Shown: positions 16,599 through 23,819 of the stretch, one piece after another | How positions within the stretch are numbered: the first letter of the stretch is position 1 | Layout: every line of letters starts with the position of its first letter | Assembly (NCBI GenBank): GCA_023441965.1 | Contig: JAEZNB010000063.1 | Span: 1 to 40,336, forward strand | DNA: 40,336 nucleotides | Source: Bacillota bacterium | GTDB lineage: Bacteria; Bacillota; Clostridia; Lachnospirales; Lachnospiraceae | Direction: 5' to 3' | Program-made: the position numbers and the translations under genes | The notes under the pieces: generated by a model | The model's database searches: none | Told to the model about the DNA's origin: nothing | The model's input: only the letters and a program-made list of their open reading frames with translations

Positions 16599-17845
16599 CA
16601 ATCATCTTCTCCAACGATAAATACGTAATTTGTAGTAGCACTTCCACCGATGTTTAACATCATCCCATTCCGTGCTTTCTTTACCTGGTAAGTGCCTGCT
16701 TTTCCTGCAACCTGCTTGTATAAGTCAAGGAACATTCTTGCTCCGCTGGCTCCTACCGGATGTCCGCATCCAATCAAGCCACCACTGGGATTGATCGGCT
16801 TTGAGCCATCAAACCGGATGAGTCCCTTTTCTATCGCTTCATACTCACGACCCGGTTCAGTGATACCAAAGGCGGATATCGCTGCATACTCACTGGAGGT
16901 AAAGCAATCATGGGTTTCAAAGAAATCCATATCATCAACACTTAGGTGCGCTCTTCTGTAGGCATCTTCGACTGCTTTCCTGGTCCAGGGAAGGATGTAT
17001 TCAGAAGCCGAACCATCTTCTATCTTCTTATCAAAAAGCATAGGTGCTACCCTATGTCCATAGCCCTTTACGATCGGAGCCTTTTTACCGGCCTTTCTCA
17101 TATATTCCTCAGAGGCTAATACCACAACGGCTGCACCATCAGTGACCTGTGAACAATCAGATACTGCCAGCTTTCCTCCGACGAAGGCATTCGTATCGGT
17201 ACCACGATGGGAAGCCTGTTCATAGCTCATAAACCATTTTCTTGTCTGAGCCAGGGGATTCCTCTTCGCATTTGCATAATTGTTATAGGATATCATTGCC
17301 AAGGAATCCATAAAACGCTTCTCATCGGGCTGATATTTATTTAATATTTCATCAGCAAGCTTACCGAACAGCTTCGGGAAAGGAAAATCAATTCCCTTAG
17401 CTTCTTTTTCATAATAGGCCGCTCTTCCGAGATAATCTCCGCCTACCTTAGAATCGACTGTCTTCATTAATTCCCAGCCGACTACAACAGCCAGATCATA
17501 TTCCTCTGTCTGGATTTTACTTATTGCGGCATCCAGTGCCACTGAACTGGAAGCACAGGCTGCTTCATATCGTGCGGACGGAACCCCGTAAAAAGCAGGA
17601 TTCACCTCTGTCAGCAAAGCTCCCAGATGCCCTTGGTTAACATAATGCTCCGCTATGAAGTTGCCTACGAAACAGGCAACCCGGTTATCCTTATTCAGCT
17701 CTATGATATCATCATATGTAATTCCTGCATCCTGTAATCCGTCATTCATTGCTTCCTTTAAGAGAGCAATGACATTTTTGCCTTCCTTAGTCCAATTGCG
17801 CTCATAATCCGTCTGTGCTCCGCCAAGAATATATACTTTTTTCAT
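16598..17845 (-). CDS. Thiolase-family protein (SCP2-thiolase-like acyl-CoA acyltransferase)
   Basis: 415-residue thiolase fold enzyme. The nucleophile region is YEAACASSSVALDAA (Cys near residue 95). The second half has GAAVVVLASEEYM, FFETHDCFTSSEY (the HDCF variant of SCP-2/SCP-x thiolases) and GGLIGCGHPVGASGARM, with the catalytic His and second Cys region. All catalytic elements look intact, so it could condense or cleave a 3-ketoacyl-CoA. Position in a polysaccharide operon, coupled to the LpxD-like acyltransferase by a TGATG overlap and following a 3-hydroxyacyl-CoA dehydrogenase, suggests it helps make the acyl donor rather than serving beta-oxidation. Chain length of substrate is unknown. 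Confidence 0.85.
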   Translation of the reverse strand: MKKVYILGGAQTDYERNWTKEGKNVIALLKEAMNDGLQDAGITYDDIIELNKDNRVACFVGNFIAEHYVNQGHLGALLTEVNPAFYGVPSARYEAACASSSVALDAAISKIQTEEYDLAVVVGWELMKTVDSKVGGDYLGRAAYYEKEAKGIDFPFPKLFGKLADEILNKYQPDEKRFMDSLAMISYNNYANAKRNPLAQTRKWFMSYEQASHRGTDTNAFVGGKLAVSDCSQVTDGAAVVVLASEEYMRKAGKKAPIVKGYGHRVAPMLFDKKIEDGSASEYILPWTRKAVEDAYRRAHLSVDDMDFFETHDCFTSSEYAAISAFGITEPGREYEAIEKGLIRFDGSKPINPSGGLIGCGHPVGASGARMFLDLYKQVAGKAGTYQVKKARNGMMLNIGGSATTNYVFIVGEDD

Positions 17846-17854
17846 ATAGGCACC

Positions 17855-19162
17855 TCATCTCTTTGCTCTGATAAATCTACGGTAGTCGTAGTTAGAATTA
17901 GTAACATAGGACAAAAGCTTCTCTAAATCAATTTGATCTAATATATTCCGATCCAGCCTCTCCTTCGCAAGCTGATAGAAATAATCCTTTCCGAACAAAG
18001 CTTGGATCAATGCAAGGGGAGGACACCAGCTAAATCCTGTTGCCATAACATCATCTGCGGAATGTATATCATATCCTACAACGGATGCTACCTCCAGTGA
18101 GTATACAATATATTTCATTAAGAATTCCAGGCACATTTCAGCCTCAATGGAATGATTATTGATTAAGGTATGAAAAGCCGAAGCATAATCCCCAATTTTC
18201 AGTGAAGCCACCATACTCTCAACAAAAGGAAAATTATACTTCACCTTTTCCCTGTATTCATTGGTACTGATGTCATAAACCAAATACCTCTTCGTACCAT
18301 CGTCCCGTGTATCAACCTTATAAAGGCCACCTCCTGCCTTCCTTCCTAATTTACCCTCCCGTATCAGGTTGATGGAAAAGTCAGGCATAACAAAGGTTTC
18401 ATGGGCAAAGTCATTGGTATTCTGATATAAGTTATCAACAATCGCTTTATGAACATCCAGTCCAACAAAGTCAGAGGTAACCAAAGGGGCCATGCTTCTT
18501 CCGGTAAACTGCCCGAGTATGGAATCGATATAGTCTATACCTCCATTGTATTTATACTTATCCGCATACTGCAGAGCTTCATTGATAAACTGAAAACCGA
18601 TTCTGTTCCCGATAAATGCAGGATAATCCTTAACTACAACCGTCGTCCTATACAGAGAGCCGGACAGATAGCCGATCAGCTCTTTTACAAGGCCGGAATC
18701 TGAATACTCTGTGGGAATCAGCTCGCACAAGGTCATATTATAAGGGGGGTTGTACATATGGATACCAAAATAATTCTTCCGATACTGCTCCGGGAATACT
18801 TCGGCCAGCTTCGTTACCGATAAGCCTGAGGTTCCTGTACAGCATATTGTATTATCATTGATATATTTAGAAATTTCCTTAGCAATGTCCACTTTAACGG
18901 CAAAATCTTCGGAGGCGCTTTCAAACACCAGGTCGGATTCCCTGACACACATCTCCAACATAGAAAAATCAGCAGGGATCAGTTTGCTGCGGATACTATC
19001 CGCCTTAACTGATTTCACTGCTCTCTCTACCGCTTTTTCCGACTTCTCTATTGAACGGCTCACCATATAAACTTTTGCATTCCCAAAGGCTGCAAATATA
19101 GCGGATATATTGCATCCCATCGTACCATTGGCACCAATAATCGTTACAGTCTTAATATCCAT
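17855..19162 (-). CDS. 3-hydroxyacyl-CoA dehydrogenase family protein
   Basis: 435-residue NAD-dependent dehydrogenase interconverting 3-ketoacyl-CoA and 3-hydroxyacyl-CoA. The N-terminal Rossmann domain has TVTIIGANGTMGCNISAIFA (a GxNGxMG variant of GxGxMG), DLVFESASEDFAVKVDI, CTGTSGLSVTKLAEV and GIHMYNPPYNMTLCELI, whose His fits the catalytic His of the family HFFNP motif. The C-terminal domain begins PAFIGNRIGFQFINEALQ, followed by GRKAGGGLYKV, with a second alpha-helical copy to the end (MATGFSWCPPLALIQALFG). The ATG follows GGAGG. It is 9 bases upstream of the thiolase gene. With the thiolase it would supply a 3-hydroxyacyl-CoA, perhaps 3-hydroxybutyryl-CoA. Confidence 0.88.
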   Translation of the reverse strand: MDIKTVTIIGANGTMGCNISAIFAAFGNAKVYMVSRSIEKSEKAVERAVKSVKADSIRSKLIPADFSMLEMCVRESDLVFESASEDFAVKVDIAKEISKYINDNTICCTGTSGLSVTKLAEVFPEQYRKNYFGIHMYNPPYNMTLCELIPTEYSDSGLVKELIGYLSGSLYRTTVVVKDYPAFIGNRIGFQFINEALQYADKYKYNGGIDYIDSILGQFTGRSMAPLVTSDFVGLDVHKAIVDNLYQNTNDFAHETFVMPDFSINLIREGKLGRKAGGGLYKVDTRDDGTKRYLVYDISTNEYREKVKYNFPFVESMVASLKIGDYASAFHTLINNHSIEAEMCLEFLMKYIVYSLEVASVVGYDIHSADDVMATGFSWCPPLALIQALFGKDYFYQLAKERLDRNILDQIDLEKLLSYVTNSNYDYRRFIRAKR

Positions 19163-19189
19163 AATCTACCTCCGTAATATAAAGTCGCT

Positions 19190-19870
19190 TTATCTTATCG
19201 CTCTAAACACACATTCAAAGGCTTCTGCATATTGAACGCCTGCTTGGCAACCACGATATGCAGCCAAACCCTTTATGGCTTCGGTGCTTCTTGGATGAGG
19301 ATAATCTCTCATGACTCCACGATAATATGATAAGGCCTCTATCTTCTTATTCACCCCTTCTTCACCAACCTCAAAAAAGGTATTTGGTGAAAATTGATTC
19401 ATGGCCTTGTTCATACTCCATTCTGTTGCAGACAAAATCTCCATAAAAAGTAACTCTTTCAGCGGTACGATATCTCCCCTCCTTTGAAACAGTCTGGCAG
19501 CAGCCTGACAAGCAAGTGCTACATGCAGATGGTCATTATTCACATCAGACGGATGATGGGTGATCAGAATCTCTGCACCCGTCTCCATAATGGCTTTCTC
19601 AATAAATTGGACCATGTCCAGATGAGGAACATGATTGAATTTGATATTGGGAAAGTCACCCTTAACGATCTTACTAATTCCTAAGATGCTGGAAGACTTA
19701 TATAGATCATCCTCCAGCTCTGTTTTCCCGGGATGATGCTTTCTCGCATCCGCTTCACCGGAAAGGATACATAAGTTCACAGTATGTCCTTCTTTTGTTA
19801 GCTTATATATGGTAGCGCCTGCTCCCAATACTTCATCGTCGGGATGCGCTACGACAACCAGATATACCAT
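19190..19870 (-). CDS. PIG-L (LmbE-like) zinc-dependent N-deacetylase
   Basis: 226-residue deacetylase of the PIG-L family, which removes the acetyl group from GlcNAc-type sugars. The zinc/catalytic motif AHPDDEVLGAG starts at residue 8 and the second motif is ITHHPSDVNNDHLHVALACQ (the HxxxxxxDH block). No signal peptide, so it acts in the cytoplasm on a soluble or lipid-linked intermediate. AAGGAG lies upstream of the ATG. It lies between the 4,6-dehydratase of the same HexNAc pathway and the acyl-CoA enzymes, so it may expose the amine that the LpxD-like protein then acylates. Exact substrate (UDP-linked, Und-PP-linked or another metabolite) is not determined. Confidence 0.86.
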   Translation of the reverse strand: MVYLVVVAHPDDEVLGAGATIYKLTKEGHTVNLCILSGEADARKHHPGKTELEDDLYKSSSILGISKIVKGDFPNIKFNHVPHLDMVQFIEKAIMETGAEILITHHPSDVNNDHLHVALACQAAARLFQRRGDIVPLKELLFMEILSATEWSMNKAMNQFSPNTFFEVGEEGVNKKIEALSYYRGVMRDYPHPRSTEAIKGLAAYRGCQAGVQYAEAFECVFRAIR

Positions 19871-19897
19871 ATCAGTATGCTTCTCCTTTACTTGTCT

Positions 19898-21760
19898 CTA
19901 CTGCTTGATATTATATGTCGGGACAATCTCTTTTACCAGCTTCCTGATCTCAATCGGTTCCATCGCACAGATATTCTTTAACTCTTCTAACTGCCGCAGG
20001 AACTTGTCCTCATCCAGCTCTATCGGCTTTCCGATATGAATCAGCTTATTCTCTGTATCCTGTAATCCTTCCTCCTCCATCAGAAGCTCTTCATATAGCT
20101 TCTCTCCCGGACGAAGACCCGTAAATTGGATATCGATATCCTCATAGGGCTTGTATCCGGATAAGCGGATCAGGTTTTCTGCCAGATCAAGTATTTTCAC
20201 CGGCTGTCCCATATCCAGGACAAAGATTTCTCCACCCTTCGCATAGGCACCGGCCTGAAGTACTAAGGAGACCGCTTCCGGTATGGTCATGAAGTAACGG
20301 ATGATATCCGGATGAGTAACAGTGACAGGACCGCCCTCTGCGATCTGCTTTTTAAATAAGGGGATCACACTGCCATTTGATCCAAGGACATTACCAAAGC
20401 GAACTGCCACGAATTCTGTCTTAGACCGCTTGTTATAGGTCTGCACGATCATCTCACAGATTCGTTTGGAAGCTCCCATGATATTCGTAGGATTCACAGC
20501 CTTGTCTGTTGAAATCAGAACAAATTTCTCTACCCCATACAGGTCTGCTGCAATCACCGTCTTCCAGGTACCCAGGACATTATTCTTTATGGCTTCGTTG
20601 GGGCTGTCCTCCATCAGAGGTACATGCTTATGGGCGGCCGCATGATATACAATCTGGGGCTTATAGGTCTTAAAGATATAATTCATCCTGCCGGAGCTTC
20701 TGACGGATGCGATCAATACCACCAGATCGAGGTCCGGATATTTCGTGCGTAGCTCCTGCTGTATGTCATAGGCATTATTTTCGTAGATATCCACAATAAT
20801 TAACTGCTTGGGACCATGGGCTGCCAGCTGCCTGCACAGCTCACTTCCGATAGACCCGCCACCTCCGGTGACCAGGATTACCTTATCACTGACATAATCC
20901 ATAATGGAGCTTAAGTCCACCTTAATGCTGTCCCTGCCGAGCAGATCCTCTACCTCTACATTTCTTAACTGGCTGATACTGACCTCGTCATTCATGAACT
21001 GATAGATACCGGGCAGTATCTTCAGGGAACAGTCGGTCTCCTTACATATATTAACGATTTCTCCGATGGTCTTTTTGGGGGCAGAGGGAATGGCGATAAT
21101 AATCTCATCGATCTGATATAGACTTGCACAATCAATGATGTCCTTTCTGGTGCCTACCACTCTGATTCCCTGTATGTAGGTACCCTGCTTTTCATTCGCA
21201 TCGTCGATGATACATTTTACTACTGTATTATGGATGTGCTCGCTGGTACGGATTTCTTTGATAATGGAATTGGCAGCATTACCTCCTCCGATCAGCATGA
21301 TACGCTTCATGTTGCTATTATCATCTGATTTCCTGATAAGATAACGGATGAAACGATAGGAGAAGCGGCTGCCTAAGGTCAGCAGGAACAGAACTCCTCC
21401 GAATTGGAAATAATAGCTTCTGGGTATAGGTAGCTCAAAAATCTGAAAACCCACGAATTGAAGTAAAGATACTGTAACACAAGCTGAAAGGACATTCTGC
21501 ATCTCTATAACACCTGCGAATCTCCAAATGCTGTGATATAGCTTGAAAAGATAAAAGATAATCAAAGTAAACACCATATTAAATGGCAGATAATACCATA
21601 CTGATTCCACATAAATCATGGGAACCTTTCCCGGATTTAAGTCAAATCTCAATAATAACCCCAAAGCGCTGGATGCACATATGATGGTAACATCACACAG
21701 AACCAAAAATAATCTTCTTAACGCCAGTTTTTTATCTATTGTTCTCTCACCTTTACTCAT
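19898..21760 (-). CDS. Membrane UDP-GlcNAc 4,6-dehydratase (CapD/PglF/WbpM family)
   Basis: 620-residue polytopic enzyme that converts UDP-GlcNAc to UDP-4-keto-6-deoxy-GlcNAc or -QuiNAc. Four hydrophobic segments lie within residues 14-140. A first Rossmann-like domain starts KRIMLIGGGNAANS (residue 152) and the catalytic SDR domain starts ILVTGGGGSIGSELCRQL (295). The active site reads STDKAVNPTNIMGASK (417-432). The usual Tyr of YxxxK is Met428, as in PglF and WbpM, with Thr418, Asp419 and Lys420 doing the chemistry in that family. FVAVRFGNVLGSNGSVIPLF and GLRPGEKLYEELL complete the signature. GAGG precedes the ATG. It supplies the keto-sugar for the reductase at 14154. Confidence 0.93.
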   Translation of the reverse strand: MSKGERTIDKKLALRRLFLVLCDVTIICASSALGLLLRFDLNPGKVPMIYVESVWYYLPFNMVFTLIIFYLFKLYHSIWRFAGVIEMQNVLSACVTVSLLQFVGFQIFELPIPRSYYFQFGGVLFLLTLGSRFSYRFIRYLIRKSDDNSNMKRIMLIGGGNAANSIIKEIRTSEHIHNTVVKCIIDDANEKQGTYIQGIRVVGTRKDIIDCASLYQIDEIIIAIPSAPKKTIGEIVNICKETDCSLKILPGIYQFMNDEVSISQLRNVEVEDLLGRDSIKVDLSSIMDYVSDKVILVTGGGGSIGSELCRQLAAHGPKQLIIVDIYENNAYDIQQELRTKYPDLDLVVLIASVRSSGRMNYIFKTYKPQIVYHAAAHKHVPLMEDSPNEAIKNNVLGTWKTVIAADLYGVEKFVLISTDKAVNPTNIMGASKRICEMIVQTYNKRSKTEFVAVRFGNVLGSNGSVIPLFKKQIAEGGPVTVTHPDIIRYFMTIPEAVSLVLQAGAYAKGGEIFVLDMGQPVKILDLAENLIRLSGYKPYEDIDIQFTGLRPGEKLYEELLMEEEGLQDTENKLIHIGKPIELDEDKFLRQLEELKNICAMEPIEIRKLVKEIVPTYNIKQ

Positions 21761-21836
21761 GCCACTAACCTCTTTAGTTTCCTATTCCGATTTATGCATA
21801 AAAATAACCCCTGAATCAAGGCAAGCCTTCATTGCT

Positions 21837-21851
21837 CCTCTTTTCGAGAGG
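21837..21851 (-). other. Small hairpin just after the zinc-ribbon gene
   Basis: CCTCT and AGAGG arms around a 5-base loop form a short hairpin starting one base after the zinc-ribbon stop codon. On the RNA strand the 3' arm AGAGG continues as AGAGGAGCAATG, so it would hide a ribosome site in front of a 16-codon open frame (ATG 21832 to TAG 21782). There is no T-run, so it is not a terminator. Processing signal, translational switch and chance are all possible. Confidence 0.3.
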
Positions 21852-21852
21852 T

Positions 21853-22089
21853 CTATTTGACGATCGGTTGCTCACGAAGCATTGCTTCCATTCTATCCCC
21901 ATATTCGCATATTCGTTTCTTGTAATTATCCCTGTATCTGTTACGCTCAAGCTCCGACATGCCGATAAATTCAGCATATTCAAGCTCGCATTTCTCCAAA
22001 GATGAACCACAATGGAAGCAGACTGCATCCGGCTTTCTGGATACCATTCTAAAATTATAACACTTCGGACATATGTATATTTTCAGCAT
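21853..22089 (-). CDS. Small zinc-ribbon protein at the head of the polysaccharide operon
   Basis: 78-residue protein with two CxxC pairs (CPKC at residues 7-10 and CFHC at 24-27), a typical zinc ribbon. The C-terminal half is charged and helical (MSELERNRYRDNYKKRICEY), with no membrane segment. I do not recognise the family. It is the first gene after the promoter at 22126-22154, and a GAGGGGAGA ribosome site precedes its ATG. Two features argue it is real: the zinc knuckles, and its exact fit between promoter and dehydratase gene. A regulatory or protein-binding role is possible but not shown. A 92-base gap separates it from the next gene, the largest gap inside the operon. Confidence 0.75.
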   Translation of the reverse strand: MLKIYICPKCYNFRMVSRKPDAVCFHCGSSLEKCELEYAEFIGMSELERNRYRDNYKKRICEYGDRMEAMLREQPIVK

Positions 22090-22125
22090 GTTTTGTCTTC
22101 TCCCCTCTTAATGCTATCAAATTAC

Positions 22126-22154
22126 ATTATACTATTTATCAGAATAAAAGTAAA
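22126..22154 (-). promoter_or_regulatory. Sigma-A-like promoter of the polysaccharide operon
   Basis: On the minus strand a TTTACT -35 box (22154-22149), a 17-base spacer and a perfect TATAAT -10 box (22131-22126) lie 37 bases before the zinc-ribbon ATG. All later gaps down to the left edge are short, so this is probably the main promoter for the 22-kb operon. The region is AT-rich and no other good match lies between 22090 and 22307. Confidence 0.7.
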
Positions 22155-22206
22155 CCTTTAAAAAGAATAATGTGTGATTTTGGAATCTTGTTCCAGCATC
22201 CATTTG

Positions 22207-22246
22207 ACAGCTACAGGGAGCGAAACGTCTGCTTTCTGTTACCTGT
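22207..22246 (-). promoter_or_regulatory. Imperfect inverted repeat upstream of the operon promoter
   Basis: Paired elements ACAG-ct-ACAG (22207-22216) and CTGT-tac-CTGT (22236-22246), with an inner AGC/GCT pair around a 9-base loop, give a symmetrical structure of about 11 pairs. It lies 55-95 bases upstream of the -35 box and about 60 bases after the stop of the deacetylase gene. There is no T-run on the minus strand after it, so it is a poor terminator. It could be a regulator binding site or a structured 3' end. No known riboswitch was recognised. Confidence 0.35.
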
Positions 22247-22307
22247 TTTTTGCTTTCCTTCCCAGGCAGCTTCCCCATTCATCTTGGCTCTTCATAACTA
22301 CTATACA

Positions 22308-23102
22308 CTAAATATACACCATCATTCCACCTCTAATTTCTACCACTTGACCGTCCACCGAAAGCCAGGCGGATTTCGCCGAGGGATTGTAAACCAAGTC
22401 TCCGGCCGCGGAGTATTTCAAGCAATCAAGAAGCTTCATATAGTCCACAATCTCTATATTGGTTGCGTACCAGATGTCCTCCCGCTTACCGGTGAAGGCT
22501 GCAAACTCCTCCATCAGCTCCCAGTTATGATGCAGGTTGAATTCATAGCTGTGCCCCCATACATTCATCAGAAACAGATACTGGGATTTCTTTGTTTCCA
22601 TGAAGCGCTTTGCATTCTCCATCAGGTTGTGATTATGATGGCAGGTGGCCTTCCAGGTCAGATAGTCCTTGGGAATACCGAAATCATCTGAATCGCCAAC
22701 AACTCTTCCGTACTCAATGCCAAGAGAGGGAAGCAGCTTCACGATGTCCGGGCTGTAGGAACCGTTCGGGTAAGCCATTCCCCTTACAGGGTAGCCGACG
22801 ATACACTCCAGCTGTCTCCGGTCCTTCATAAGCTCCTCCACCACCTGGGTGATGGGACATCTCTCCAGGGTCGGATGGGAATAGGTATGGCAAGCAACCT
22901 CATGGCCCCGATAGAGCTCCCTTACTTCCTCTCTGGGTATCATATCCGGCCGTTCCATCAAGCCTGAGTTCAGATTAAAGGTTCCCTTCAGCCCATTCCG
23001 GTTCAGGATCTCCACCAGCCTCCGGTCCTCCGCTTTTCCGTCATCATAGCTTAGGGTCAGAGCCTTATAGCGTCCCCCAGGAAAACATTTATAGATTGCC
23101 AT
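22308..23102 (-). CDS. Polysaccharide-deacetylase-fold (CE4/NodB-like) protein, cytoplasmic
   Basis: 264-residue protein. The N-terminus reads KALTLSYDDGKAEDRRLVEI, matching the TFDDG motif region, and HEVACHTYSHPTLERC supplies the HxxxH zinc pair. MAYPNGSYSPDIVKLL follows, like the arginine/proline motif region of CE4 enzymes. There is no signal peptide or membrane segment, unlike cell-wall CE4 enzymes, so the substrate is probably cytoplasmic, or the protein belongs to a divergent non-peptidoglycan branch. ATG 23102 is chosen because GGAGGAGG lies 10 bases upstream; the frame is open further to 23141. The gene lies 66 bases after the response-regulator gene and probably shares its transcript. 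Function is uncertain. Confidence 0.75.
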   Translation of the reverse strand: MAIYKCFPGGRYKALTLSYDDGKAEDRRLVEILNRNGLKGTFNLNSGLMERPDMIPREEVRELYRGHEVACHTYSHPTLERCPITQVVEELMKDRRQLECIVGYPVRGMAYPNGSYSPDIVKLLPSLGIEYGRVVGDSDDFGIPKDYLTWKATCHHNHNLMENAKRFMETKKSQYLFLMNVWGHSYEFNLHHNWELMEEFAAFTGKREDIWYATNIEIVDYMKLLDCLKYSAAGDLVYNPSAKSAWLSVDGQVVEIRGGMMVYI

Positions 23103-23168
23103 GGTCAAATTTCCTCCTCCACTGCCGATCTGCAACTCCATAATCTGCGGTCCCTCATGGTCTTGCCT

Positions 23169-23819
23169 CTACAGTCCCATTCTAGCTCCCCAGACAGCCA
23201 GCTCCTTGCTGTTTCTTAATCCAAGCTTCTCCCGTATCTCCACCAGCTTGTTTCTTAGGTGCCCTTCACTGATAAACAATTCCTTCGCAATCTCATTGTC
23301 CTTCTTCCCTGCTGTGATCAGCCTGACGATATCCTGTTCTCTTTCGGTCAGCTTAGACAAATTACTGTTATCGGGGACACTGCCACTGTTATTAATGACA
23401 GCATGAAAAACATGCTCATGGAACACGGCCTGTACTTCCTTTTCAAATGTATTCAGGCCCTTATATGTGTTCTTTATGATGGATATGATCTCATCACTCT
23501 TATGTCCTTTATATATGAAGCCATCACAATTGTATCTGATCGCATTGATCATATTATCCTTCTCTGGAAACATGGTAAGGATAAGGATCTTGGTAGCAGG
23601 ATTCGCCTGCTTGATTAATTTGCTGGCCTCGATCCCGTCCATATGAGGCATTCTCACATCCATCAAAATAATATCAGCCTGTTTGTCTTCATAAGAGCTG
23701 ACAACATCCCTGCCATTATTATAGATAGCTACGACCTGAATAGCCTCTCTCCCGTCAATATTACGCTTTAGTGCCATTGCAGCATCGTTATCATCATCAA
23801 CGATAATGATTCTGATCAT
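23169..23819 (-). CDS. NarL/LuxR-family response regulator
   Basis: 216-residue transcription factor. The receiver domain begins IRIIIVDDDNDAA and has phosphoacceptor Asp54 in IILMDVRMPHMDG, then LILTMFPEKDNM and a conserved Lys in FIYKGHKSDEII. The C-terminal LuxR-type helix-turn-helix reads LTEREQDIVRLITAGK, NEIAKELFISEGHLRNKLVE and IREKLGLRN. ATG 23819 is used because GGAGG lies 7 bases before it. The start overlaps the 3' end of the histidine-kinase gene by 23 bases, so the pair is cotranslated. Likely targets are its own operon or the adjacent polysaccharide operon; that is inference from position only. Confidence 0.93.
   Translation of the reverse strand: MIRIIIVDDDNDAAMALKRNIDGREAIQVVAIYNNGRDVVSSYEDKQADIILMDVRMPHMDGIEASKLIKQANPATKILILTMFPEKDNMINAIRYNCDGFIYKGHKSDEIISIIKNTYKGLNTFEKEVQAVFHEHVFHAVINNSGSVPDNSNLSKLTEREQDIVRLITAGKKDNEIAKELFISEGHLRNKLVEIREKLGLRNSKELAVWGARMGL

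Noticed and set aside
1..22089. Prophage or integrative element carrying the glycan genes
   Set aside because: No integrase, transposase, direct-repeat attachment site or phage gene is visible; the tRNA has no duplicated 3' end elsewhere in the window.
22090..22307. Riboswitch in the leader of the glycan operon
   Set aside because: No known riboswitch consensus was recognised, and the promoter lies close to the first gene, leaving only about 30 bases of leader.
22170..22691. Plus-strand open frame of 173 codons
   Set aside because: Mostly antisense to the deacetylase-fold gene, no motifs, starts in a non-coding AT-rich region without a ribosome site.
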